Assembly (NCBI GenBank): GCA_034509425.1
Contig: JAVTVJ010000132.1
Location: 3,059,470 to 3,123,469, forward strand
Origin: Eopsaltria australis
Taxonomy: Eukaryota; Chordata; Aves; Passeriformes; Petroicidae
Length of the DNA: 64,000 nt
Direction of reading: 5' to 3'
The translations under genes and the position numbers were made by a program. Shown piece by piece: positions 1 to 10,990 of this stretch; within the stretch, counting starts at the first letter, position 1, and each line of letters begins with the position of its first letter. Below the pieces are notes generated by a model, which had not been told where the DNA came from, did not search any database, and saw only the letters and a program-made list of their open reading frames with translations.

Positions 1-391
1 TCTCCAAGGAAAGTTTCTAGCACAATCAGTTCTAAATAAATTATGAGACACCTGGCTGTTTAATGAAGAAATTAAAGCACAAGACAGAAAATCTGTAATT
101 TTGCAATTATTGAAACGGCAACTTCAGTGTCATAGGTGGCAGGAAGTAAAAATAAGCAGTAAAGGAAATTAAAATCTAGACAGATTTAGTTTTCATTTAT
201 TTTAGGCTTATTAAAATAAGATAGCATTAAACAATATACCTAATAACTAAACCTGTTAACAAATATCAGTTGGTAATTAAATGTGTCACTTTGCTTGATT
301 CCTCTGTTGAATTCCAGGGAAATCTTGAGGGATCATCTTTTTAAAAAATGCTATTACTTGCTTTAAAGGTTCTTGTCCATTTGCACTTGCC
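1..391. other. AT-rich sequence without recognisable feature
   Basis: No coding pattern, repeat family or simple array is visible. It leads into the LTR fragment that follows. Confidence 0.5.
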
Positions 392-870
392 ACTAAGGTT
401 TGTATGGCAAAGTGATGGCACTGGGGTGATGCAGAGGTGGCCCCTGTGAGAAGAGACTTTGAGTTGCTCTGTGCCAGGCACAGTCATTCCTGAGAGCTCC
501 AAATGGACCCACCACTAATGAAAGCTGAGCCCATCAGCAATTCTGATGTGACCTCTGACAAAAGATATTTTCAAAACCTCATGCAGCAACTTGGAGAAAG
601 AAGTGTGAGAAAGGTGAGAGGAACAGCTCCAGAGACACCATTGTCAGTGAAGAAGGAGAGGCAGGAGTTGCTCCAGGCACTGGAGCTGAGATTCCCCTGC
701 AGCCCATGGTGAGGCAGCTGAGCCCCTGCAGCCCATGGAGAACCACAGGAGATGCAGAGATCCACCCACAGCCCGTGCTGGATCACACACAGGAGCAAGC
801 GAATGTGCCCTGAAGGAAGCTACAGCTCCTGAGAGCCTATGAAGGAGATGAAGTTATAAAGCTGCCTCAT
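392..870 (+). mobile_element. Endogenous retrovirus LTR fragment, 5' part only
   Basis: This stretch matches the first half of the complete LTR at 17798-18891. Shared landmarks in the same order are the degenerate GGTTTG start, CAGAGGTGG, TGTGAGAAG, GCTCCA then ATGGAC, GACACCA then GTCAGTG, the run GCACTGGAGCTGAGATTCC, and GATGCAGAGATCCACC. The similarity fades near 870 and the 3' half is missing, so this is an old, truncated or decayed copy. The small open frame from 503 lies wholly inside the LTR and is not a gene. Family assignment (ERVL-like, songbird type) is from memory of such LTRs; the internal match between the two copies is seen directly. Confidence 0.75.
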
Positions 871-1262
871 TCTTCATCCCTCTGTGGCAGTAGGAGATAT
901 GTAAGAAGTAGGAATATGCCTTATAGGCAGAAATATATCCTGTAGACAGAAAAAAACTTATTAGGCTTTTTGCTTCCTGTAAACCTAGTTCAGATATGTT
1001 AAATTTTCTGGCAATTTACAGAATTAGATAAAAATTTACATTTTTAGACTATCCAGAATCAACCCAAATTTTCTAGTACAGTCAGCCAAGAACTAGAATC
1101 AGTCTCAAGCCATGTACGATGTGTATTGGGGTAGAATTTTCTTTATATATACTATCAGTGGTGCTCAGAAAATTCGACTTATCTGAACGTTGGCTATTTT
1201 TGGATGACTTTCTTAGTATTTTTAAATGGTAGCCTATATTTGAAGATAAAAATAACAAAGTG

Positions 1263-1328
1263 AAGAGCAGGTTGATTTTAATGATTTCCTGGGACCCCAT
1301 CCAGTCTGAATTATTCTATGATTCTGAG
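1263..1328 (+). mobile_element. CR1 LINE 3' tail remnant
   Basis: The segment reads like the last 65 bases of a CR1: AGCAGG, then a degraded ATGAT(C/T)T, a GGGACC..ATCCA block where CR1 has GGTCCCTTCCA, and a clear ATTCTATGATTCTG terminus. Only the tail is present, consistent with extreme 5' truncation or decay. Confidence 0.45.
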
Positions 1329-4300
1329 ATTTAGCAAAAGTGACAGATGGAAAGAAAAGAACTCATAGATCATGCATCTGAAAAGCCTGTGTTGCACGTT
1401 GTCAAAAGCATAATTTCTGAATGTGCAAGCCATCTACAGAGGTTTGCAATAACTCCAATTCTTCATGGTTGAGAGTGATGGGATTCTGCCACTTGCCATT
1501 GAAAAAGGTTGAGACAGATCTAGAGTAACCTCCTGAGTGATGACCTAATCTCTTTCTGTTCTTTGCTATTGATGGTCCTTTAACAATTTTTACTGTGGGC
1601 AAGACAATGCCATCAATTTTTAAGCAGAAGTCCTCATTAATATAAATGGGTTTTTCTACTCAGCAGGAGATAAGACCCTGATATTTTACCCTGCCTTTAC
1701 TATCTTTTTTTCTTCCTTTTTTTTTTTTTCACCCTAAACAGAATGGAATCTTTTTACCTTACATTCTACTTCCATTTACGTTTTTGCTTTACTCAATTAC
1801 TTGATTCATGCCAAATCCTTCACCTTGCCTGTTTAATCAGCCTCCCTGAAGCAGGTGTGCACTGAAATCTATACTTCTCATGGACTCTTCATCCTACGTT
1901 TCCTTCCCTTCCAAGATTTCATTGTCTGTTGTGTTCTCTACTCATTCCTTCAAAGGAATATATAGTAGAATTACTTGATTTCCACTAATCATGGAATTGA
2001 ACTCTTGTCCAAGTTATCAGAAAAGTTACTTCACTATAGATAAAATAAAGCGTTCCATATTAGTAAACCTGAATATATTTACTTGCATTATTATTTGCAT
2101 CTTTCCATTGTATTTATACTCTGTATTTAGCAGGATGCCCAAATTAGATGGAAAGTATCTAATCAATCTAATGGAAAATAATTTTGAAATGCTAGTCATA
2201 GCTTTGCTATAGAAGTCATTTACCACAGGAGCAGAACACAAAACTAAATGGTCTGGCAAAAATGAGACAGTATGCCACATTATGGAATCTCTTCATATGC
2301 ACTGTAAGCATAAATATTATATTACAAACATGTTTTGACTTCTTAAGAGTATGCAAGGCATTTGAATAAATGTTTAAGAGAAATATTTATTAGAACATTC
2401 AAAAATCTATTCATTGGCACACCAGCCTGTTCTGTGATTCTACTCTCACTGCTTCCATCTGTCCATATACTTACCTTATCCATTCTCTGTCTCCTGCTAA
2501 TCATCCATTTTTACCATATAATGTTATTTCCTTGTTCAAGCATTTTCTTGTTATTGTGTATGCATTAGTGGAAAAATGATGAGAGAATTTGACTTTCAGC
2601 TGGCATTAAACCTATAACTACTGTGCTTATGTAAGCAGAGATTGCCCAGAGGCTTACAAATGGAGACCATAATAATTACATTTACATCAAGGCAGATATC
2701 TCTCGCAACTGGGCAAACAGCTGTCAAAATATCAGGTTCCATTTCTAAAATAAGGGAGGTGCTAAGTCTTCTCATTTAAAAAGATGCAGGAAGGATTTTG
2801 TATCCCACTTCAAAAATCTGCAGGACCTTGCTGCACGTTTGGAGGTTGGAGAGCTGACAAATGCTGTTCTCAGAGTTGTGAGGATGACCTTGGTTGTATC
2901 TTTCATCAGCCCCATGTGCTATAGTATAAGGATGATTGGTGATCTCATACATCAACAGTCTGTAACTTCACGGAGCGAGTCCTTCAGTGGAGCAGCATCA
3001 CAGTGAGAGTTGTGCTTTAGCTATTCAGTGGCTGTCCTGCTCTAAGTAGAAATCTGCATTGACGTAAATGGGTATTTCTGACCACTAATCAATAAAAATA
3101 TCTGACCTTCAGTCTTCTCTCTGTTTTCATAGTGGTTTTTTTTTTCCTTTCTCCTGGCAGACACATACTGGTTTGTCTGCTGCCACTGGCCTCCTGTTTT
3201 GAGGTGACACAGTTTCCCTCTATGTCTAATATTCCCTTCATTTTCTTTATTTTTTTTATCCTATATTAGTCCTTTGCAAATTGGTGTTAGTGTTTCCAGA
3301 ACTGATTAAAATTTCATTTAAATACATTGCAATAAAAAAATTCAGTTTAACAAGTTAATCTCTCACACATTTCAGATTCTTCTTCTTCACTGTAAAATTT
3401 CAAAGTTGCAATATAGTATATATGTATATATTTTTTCACATTATTTAAAAGATGTCATGTTATTTCAATAAATTTAAAATTTTAAAACTGCTGATCAAAG
3501 TCTACAATTGATGCCGGTGATAAATAAAAAAAATTACAAACAAATAGAAGACACTCTTTTAAATAGTTTTGTTTCTTTTAGTTATCAGGTGAGAGAAGAC
3601 TATTTTCAGAGTCCATGTAATTAGCCTATATGGTGCTCACAAAAACTGAAATTTAATTAAAATATTATTTTCAAACAATGAATATAATTATTATTCATTA
3701 ACTTTAATTATCTAAAATGTATTTTGTATTTGGAACTGCTTAAGGTATCTATCCTAGTAGGAGACAAAACTACTTCTGAGTGCACATTTCTTTATACTGA
3801 TTGCAAACAAAGATCGGAGTGATTATCTTAAATGCTTAAATTTACTGTAGCAGTTGCCTTTGTTTTTGTAACAAATTGGTATTATAAAGAAGAATGTATT
3901 TCTCATACTTCTTACTTTTCATTCTTTATTCCTATTAACATCAACCCTGTAAAACCTTGTAGGAAACAGTGACATGAATTACACAGTTTTAGAAAGACCA
4001 GTATGGACGGTGTTGAATATCAGTTGAATTAAAGCTGAGATAACCATTTCAGTTCCTGTTTTCTTTATGATACACTGGCAAGCCTGCCCTCCATATTGCA
4101 CATCAATTAGAAAATAAGGGTTGGCAAGATGGGCTCTTCCTTTCTTTCTCTACAAAACTTAGAAAATAAAAGTCAGCTTCAAAATAAAACAATACTCCAA
4201 AATATATCCATCTTTATGTTGATTTCTATTTTACAGAACTTCATAATATCTAATTGTCAGCAAGGAAGAATGCATGCCCTTACAGAACTTAATCATCCTA

Positions 4301-5830
4301 AAATTAAAAAATGTTTAATTTCTCCTCATTATTTCATCGTATTACATGGCTGTCCCCAGTGCAATACTTGCTGAAGAAAAAAAGAGCATATTTATGGAAT
4401 AGCAATGCAGACTGATTCTATTTGCATCTGTAGATTTCTTGCAAGGAATGCCACTCTTCATTAACAAATCCCTCTCTGTGGGAGATTTCTCATTACAAGA
4501 AACACGGTAATATTGCTATGATAGAAGCTAAACACTAATTTGATAAGGGGTCATGACCAAAATTATTTTTACATAAAAGTTAAAAATAAACCCAAATCTC
4601 TAAAGACAAGGGTTTTTTTGTTGAAAGCTCCTAAAAATAAAGAAAAAAAAAATTCTCAGGTGGTTTCATCTTGTTAGTGTGCCTTTATGCTAAAGAAACT
4701 ATTTACAATAGAAGCTAAGACAAGAATTTTATATGTTGCTTATTATTATGTGTCTTTTTTTTTTTTTTATTTTAAAGAGGAAATTCATTAAAGAATTGGG
4801 AAAGGTAAGAAGAAGACTCAGTATGCAACATGGGGAAGATAAATTCATAATGGTCTGAAATCTAAAGGTGGCATCATACTCAGACTCCCATGCAGTCCAT
4901 GAAAAGAGCATTAGTCTAAAAGCCAGAGCAGAATCTACTGTTGGACATACACTCAAAGGAAAAAAAGATGAGTTATCTTGAAATAGTGTTTCAGGGCAAG
5001 AGATCTTGTCAAACTGTACCACATTAGTGCTGACAGAAGCAGATTATTCATGTGACGTATCTGGTACCCAAATTGCTTTGTAAAGCATTGATTGACCTAA
5101 GGTGGCTAAATTCCATTGGACGTGAAAGAGAACTGCAGAAGGAGGCTATGTGTAAAACCAACATATTTCTAGCTTTGTCTTCTAATTCAGCCCATCTACA
5201 CTGGGAATGTAATTGCCTAATATTCTCTGTATTGATAGATGCAACTCATCTCTTCCCCTTCCTTGAACCTTGCAGAGAACTGAGGCAAGTAACTTACCTC
5301 CTATCTTAGATGCTTCAATACCTTTAAAGAACCCTACTAGACATAATTATCTTCTATTCCTATTCTCTGCCTGCAAAGATACCACAAAATTTCTCCAACT
5401 ATTAAAACTGAACAGAAATTTTCATCAGTCTTCGAATCGCCACAAGACATGGGTAATACACAATGTACATACTGATAAAGAAAAAATAAATACATTTATG
5501 AAAGTGTATTTTTCCTTTGCCCAGATGATGACATCAGTGGAACTAATGCAAACAACAAACATGTAGATATACAGTGCAGTCAGTGTTAAAATTGTACATG
5601 TTTTTCAACTGCCATTGTCCAGTCTGGCTTCCAAAACCAGTTTTCAACAAATAGATTACTATTTCCAGTATTATATTTCAACTTTCAGCCAAAAATATGT
5701 TTAGTAAGAAAATCCCATTCATTTGCAGCTATGAAGCCTTTTTCTGGTGAGTATCAGATCTCACCATAGTCTGTGATATAGCCTCTGGTCTGGCACCAGT
5801 GAGGGGTTTTCAGAGAAATTATACAAAAAC
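1329..5830. other. Low-repeat AT-rich stretch, no gene seen
   Basis: Several short open frames occur (for example 1991-2212, 4129-4374, and 4729-5022 on the minus strand). None shows a recognisable domain, and all are of a length expected by chance at this base composition. T-runs near 1720, 3138 and 4748 are the only simple sequence. Old repeats too decayed to recognise by eye may be present. Confidence 0.45.
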
Positions 5831-6319
5831 AGAATCATAAAATGGTTTGGCTAGAAAGGGACATTTAAAAATCATCTAGTTTAACTCCACAGCAATAAGC
5901 AGGAGCATCTTCATCTAGACCAGCTTTCTCAGAGCCCTGTCCAACCTGACCTTGAATGTTTCCAAGACAGGGCAATCTATGGCCTCTCCAGACAATCTGC
6001 TCCAATGTTTCATCACGCCCATTGAGAAAAACTTCTTCCTTATATCTGGGCTGAATCCATGCTCTTCTAGTTTAAAACCATCCCCCCTTGTCCCATCACT
6101 ACATGGCCTTGTAAAAATCTCCTGTTCAGCTTTCTTGCAGGCCCCTTTAACTACTGAAAGGGCACAAAAAGGTCTCCCTGGAGCCAGTTTTTCTCTAGGC
6201 TGAGCTATCCCCAGTTCTCCCAACCTGTTCTCGCAGGAGAGATATTCCAATCCTCTGATCAACTTCATGACCCTCCCCTGGACCCGATCCAACAGGTTCA
6301 TGTCTTTCATGAGCTGGAA
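5831..6319 (-). mobile_element. CR1 LINE 3' end, minus strand
   Basis: Read on the minus strand this is the CR1 region from the end of ORF2 to the 3' terminus: ATGAAAGACATGAACCTG, GGGTCCAGGGGAGGGTCATG, TCTCTCCTGCGAG, ACAAGGCCATGTAGTGA, GATATAAGGAAGAAG, and an ATTTTATGATTCT terminus at 5831. A 137-codon open frame (6328 to 5915) runs through it. This is read-through of CR1 sequence, not a host gene. The element is 5'-truncated, as usual for CR1, and its broken 5' end directly abuts the plus-strand CR1 that follows. Confidence 0.9.
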
Positions 6320-6664
6320 CAGTGACATAATTGAGGCCTTTCAGTACCTGAAGGATCCTACAAAAAGATGGAGAAAGATTTTTACAAGAGCAAGTAGTGA
6401 CAGGACAAAGGGGAATGGCTTCAAAACGAGAGTCGGTTTAGATTAGATATTCGCAAGAAATTCTTTATTGTGAGGGTAGTGAGGCACTGGAACAGGTTGC
6501 CCAGAGAAGCTGTGGATGCCCAATCCCTGCAAGTGTTCAAGCCCAGGTTCAACTGGGACTTGAATGACCTGGTCTGGTGAAAGATATCCCTGTCCACTGC
6601 AGGGGGCTTGGAACTATGCAATCTTTTTCTCTTCCAATCCAGGTCATTCTAGGATCATATGATT
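6320..6664 (+). mobile_element. CR1 LINE 3' end, plus strand
   Basis: Typical CR1 3' sequence is present: GGCCTTTCAGTACCTGAAGG, TTTTTACAAGAGCAAGTAGT, AGGAC then AATGGCTTCAAA, AGAAATTCTTTATTGTGAGG, GCACTGGAACAGGTTGCCC, GCTGTGGATGCCC. It ends in a degraded ATTCTAGGATCATATGA tail. It differs in many positions from the adjacent minus-strand copy, so it is a different subfamily or age. Confidence 0.9.
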
Positions 6665-7584
6665 ATCTGTATCTATACTTTTCTATAGTTTTATAATTCA
6701 ATGTATGTATCAGTTTATAAAAAGTGGATAGTACATCTGTCAAAAAGTAATATGAAGTACATGAAAATAACTGAGAAAAGTAAGGAGGAATCTAAAAACT
6801 ATTGTGGCCTCAGTATTCAATAATTCTATCCAAAGAAATAAATATCACAAGTATGCATAGCAATTTCAAGACTGAATCACACTAAATCTGCACAGGTTCT
6901 GTTTTAATGTACAATATTTTTTTTCTTTTTTTTTTTTAAGATTACTGTATCTTCCCACAAATCTGTATAACCGAACAACAGAGGGAAAACTGTTGACTTA
7001 CAGCTTTTGGTGGGGACATTCTGTGTAGGTGAAACTCATACAAGGAGATTGACTATTCATTGAGGTGTAATGTGAGAAATTCCTGGAAGACTATTCCTTG
7101 TTGAGCAAGTTCTGGCTGACTGTGAAGCAATGCAGCATTGACATGAAGTCAGTCCTTAGTATGAAGAGTACTGTTCCTGGAGACTTAGGGGTTCTGTAAA
7201 ATATGTTACAGCAAACCAAATAAAAAACCCTGCTGAAAGTTTCTGAACTGAAATCAGTCTCAGAGGAAGGTATTTTGCAAGATATTGTGAAATCTGTGGA
7301 AGTGACTCCATAGATTAATCAAAAATAAGCTGAAATATTTGACGGTTTGAGACAACTTTAACTGAAATGGTTCTCCATTCATTACTGTGAACATGGAATG
7401 CCTAAGGACCTGGATAAAGAACAGTGATTCTGAGCACATGATTGCTTACTTCACTACACTTCTTCTTTTTTTTTTTTTTCCCACTTTTTAAGGTTTTACA
7501 TCTTTAAGTGTTATGTCCATGATTCTTTCTTTGTGGTCAGATATGTGAGAGAAATTCAGAATGACAAAACGGGGAATTAAAATA
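6665..7584. other. AT-rich stretch, nothing recognised
   Basis: There are T-rich runs at about 6919-6939 and 7463-7480. No open frame of note and no repeat family can be recognised by eye. Confidence 0.4.
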
Positions 7585-7770
7585 ACAAACAGTATTGCAA
7601 GGGAATTAAATATAAACTATGACAGGCTACTTAAATATATAAAAATCCAAGAGCTCTGTCAGGAATTACTTGAGCCATTAAGGGATGAGTGGGAAGCTGG
7701 TGACAGATACTGTAGCTGACAGCCTGAAAGAATTTTTTGCTTCATTTTTCACGCAAATAAATGGAGGGTC
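7585..7770 (+). mobile_element. Degraded CR1 ORF2 fragment
   Basis: The sequence follows the middle of CR1 ORF2, just upstream of the reverse-transcriptase core. TTGCAAGGGAATTAAA is followed by a degraded TTC-TA-ATAT-AAA-AG block. Then come GCTGGTGACAGA and AATTTTTTGCTTCATTTTTC, matching the CR1 motif for (D)FF(A)S(V)F. Frameshifts and stops break it. It has no 3' terminus, so it is an internal remnant of an old copy. The assignment is from remembered CR1 structure. Confidence 0.5.
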
Positions 7771-10267
7771 AAACCCCAGATAGTAAGGAATGGTAAATTT
7801 TCCTGTGGAGTGAATTAAAAAGTGGGTAACAGGGAAAGATTAGAGGCTTCATGTCTGATAGTTCAAAGTGGTGTATTAAATATGGTTAAAGTATTAAGCC
7901 TATGTGCCTTATAGCTGTGAATTATGATGGATGTAGCAGGGGATCTAGGAAAGGTACCACACAGAATTTTGAAAGTGTGTAAAGAGATCTGGAATGTAGC
8001 AAGCAGAATTTCTCTTCCTCTTGGTCATTCTGAGCAGAGCTTATAATGGACACCATCATTATTAGAGGACAGAAACTGGCTTGCTGAGGAACAAAAAGAT
8101 TTGAAGATATTAAAGCCAAAAGCCTGAATAGGGATAGGGAAGGTCTCTCTGCCATCCAGAGCATCCCTCCATCTGTGGTCCCAAAAACCTGCCTGTAAAC
8201 TTCCACCCTTCCTCTTCAACTCAATCACTACTGAGCTCCCACTGCTGCTGTGAAATTCTGTGCTGGCATTTAGGAAACTCCCTAGAGTTGTGTGTAGCTG
8301 GAATCTTTTCTCTTCCAGCCTAATGGAATAATACAGAACTATATGAAATGAAACAAAAAATGCTTAAGAGCAACAAATCCCCTGATGCAGACTGAGGAAG
8401 TCTTGCAGGGATTGTGGGAGTGTCCTTAACATGCACTCTATAGTCCCACAGCAGGCTACATTTGGAGTTTGCGTTGGGGACTGGAAAACTGAAAGCTGCA
8501 GTGTCTTCACCACCACTCTGCAGCTTCTCATGACAGCCCTTATTGGTCCCCGTGTATCTCATGATGCCACTTTTGCCTACCCATTTGTCCCAGCTATACC
8601 AGCTCAAAGGGGCTGCTTAAAAGGATGCTCTGCAGCATTCAGCTCTGTGACTCATTTCAGATGGGACATGAGACATGATTAGGAAGTATGTAGAAAGGAG
8701 ATTGTTTTATCCTGTTTACTTTTTCCTACTTCATACTGTTTTCTTAGGCAAATGCTTACCAAAATCCCAGGGAACTTTTGTTTGAATACAGCTTTCTAAA
8801 CTGAGCTATTTTCAATCTGAAACAAAGCTCTCTCTTACATGTCACAGTCTTAGTGCAAGCTTGGGATGCTCCTGGGATGACATGCAATGATACTGCCTAA
8901 AGGCCTCTCAGACAATATGGATTTTTTACCTATTTCCTACTAAGAAAGTATTTATACTACTTCTTTGGGGTTTGCCCCAAAATTTATTTCTTTTAGTTTT
9001 CTTTTACATATTTTGTTCCATATTTAACTATGTCAGCCACCGTGGCTTGTGTCCTTAAGTACCACAAACATTTATCTCAATGTGTCATGGCCTATTATTA
9101 GCACAGCTAGATTTATACTGAAAATTACCAGGATAGACAATAATTATTTCACTATTGTTAAAGTAGGGGGATAAAGGTGAAAAGAAAAAATCACAGGTCT
9201 CAGCATTGCAAACACATTTGAGCTCCATTTTCAGCATGTGAGTTGTCCCAATTCCTTCAAAGCATCACATATCTGCTCAAACATCTGTTGAACTCATTGC
9301 AGAACTCCTGCTTTACTCTCTAATAATGTTGGTATTTATTTTAATTTTTGTTTGTTTCTTATAGCTTTTGATAATATACTTCAAGTTTTCTATAAAACTG
9401 TCTTCTAATTCCATATCACTGTAAAAAATTATGATTTTTCTAATCATATGGGACACTTCCTACAGCTTTTAAAATATTTTAATGTTATTACTATAATTCA
9501 TAATGTGTTTAATAATGCAGTTCTGAAAAAAAAGAAACCTCTCTTGTTAAAAATAATTGAAAACACAGTGGGGACCTTTTAAAGGAATTGTCTTAATTAA
9601 AAAATAAGACATGACAGTGCATTTCTGTTCATTTATTTTACACTCCCTGCATTATAGAAGTCTCTTGTTTTTCAGTCTGGTAATATTAAATTAAACTCAA
9701 AAAAATGGACAGAACACATGTTTTGTGTTGATTGACTTACTGAAGAAAATAATTTCACCCCCAGAGAATACATGCTACCTCATCCTTATCTCCACACTTT
9801 TCAGGATTCCATGCTTATTCCTATTCCTATTCTTTCACAGTTTTAGAACAGTGCATTGCCTTCTAGTAACTTACATTTTATACATTTTGCCTTTCTCCCT
9901 GCATGAATAAAAGTAATTTGGGAAAAATATTTTAATAAAACCTTCATCTAGCACAAATAACTGATATCAGAACCCAAAGTTCTCTCTCTAGAAAAACTGT
10001 ACACGAACTTGTCTTTCCATTAACAGAACATCTCTCAGTTCAGTTCCATCCATGCCTAAAAATAAAACAAAACAATGCTATACACATAAGTTAGAAAGGT
10101 TGCTTATCAGGGTACAAAAGGAAATAATTGGCTGTTAGTAACATGTTTTTCTGGGAGGAGCTGTTAGTTTTTCTTTTAGAGGAAATCAATGTTTTGGATG
10201 AAAAAAGTATGCATTCCTCTTAAACAAGACCACAGGATGTTTGGTCTATGTGAAAGGAAAAGCTTTT
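7771..10267. other. Mixed stretch, no gene seen
   Basis: The part at about 7920-8690 is somewhat richer in G+C, with overlapping short open frames on both strands (7922-8206 and 8320-8607 minus; 8431-8682 plus). None has a recognisable domain. An unrecognised old repeat is possible. The rest is AT-rich and featureless. Confidence 0.4.
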
Positions 10268-10412
10268 TTTGTCCAAAGAGATTGTGGAGTCTCCATCACT
10301 GGAGATACTAAAAAGTGTCTGAACATGGTCCTGGACAACTGCCTTGAGCAGGAGGTTGGACACAATGACCATCTGAGGTACCTTCCAGCCTTGCCCATTC
10401 TATGCTCCCATG
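10268..10412 (+). mobile_element. CR1 LINE 3' end fragment
   Basis: GTCCAAAGAGATTGTGGAGT, CTCCATCACTGGAGATACT, AACATGGTCCTGGACAACTG, GAGCAGGAGGTTGGAC, CATCTGAGGTACCTTCCAGC and a CATTCTATG terminus are the last about 145 bases of a CR1 subfamily. It is strongly 5'-truncated. A small open frame at 10241-10429 is a shadow of it. Confidence 0.85.
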
Positions 10413-10688
10413 AAATGTTTATGGTCTGAAACCATAAAGGACTTTCATGTTCTCATTTCCCATGTGCAATTCTTGAAATTACGTTGTTTTTCAACCCTAT
10501 AAGGGAATGAGATTTTTCTATCAAATTATTTGTATGTAAGAAACTCCTATTTAAAACAAAATGAATTAAAACACATTTGATATTAACTTCATTAGAAGGG
10601 AAGGAGAAGGAGAAGAAATAAGTCCCCCTGTCTGATTTAAACTGTTTTTTTCCCTAAATTTTTTCTCTTCTACTACAGTCTGAGCAAG
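10413..10688. other. Spacer between two CR1 copies
   Basis: AT-rich sequence with a short purine run (GAAGGAGAAGGAGAAG near 10600). Nothing else is seen. Confidence 0.4.
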
Positions 10689-10990
10689 ATCATAGAATCA
10701 CAGAATGGCCTGGGCTGGAAGGGACCATAAAGATCAGCCAGATCCAAGCCCCCTGATGTGGACAGGGACACTTTTCATTAGAGTAGATTGCTCAGAGCCC
10801 CATCCAACCTGGCCTTGAACACTTCCAGGGATTGGGCATCCAGAGATTCTCTGGACAACCTGTTTCAGTTCCTCACCCTGTTACACTAAAGAATTTTTTT
10901 CCTAATATCTAATCTAAACCTCCTCTCATTCAGTTTGAAGGTATTTACCCTTGTTCTGTCCCTACGTGCCCTTGTAAAAAGTCCCTCTGA
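10689..10990 (-). mobile_element. CR1 LINE 3' end, minus strand
   Basis: The left edge carries the inverted terminus ATCATAGAATCACAGAATGG followed by GCTGGAAGGGACC. Inward are TGCTCAGAGCCCCATCCAAC, CTGGCCTTGAACACTTCCAG, GGGCATCCA, TAATATCTAATCTAAACCTC and CCTTGTAAAAAGTCCCTC, all reverse complements of CR1 3' sequence. It is about 300 bases long and 5'-truncated. Confidence 0.9.

Noticed and set aside
503..712. 69-codon frame near the left end
   Set aside because: Inside the LTR fragment that matches 17798-18891.
5915..6328. 137-codon minus-strand open frame
   Set aside because: It lies wholly inside a CR1 3' end and shows CR1-type sequence, so it is not a host gene.
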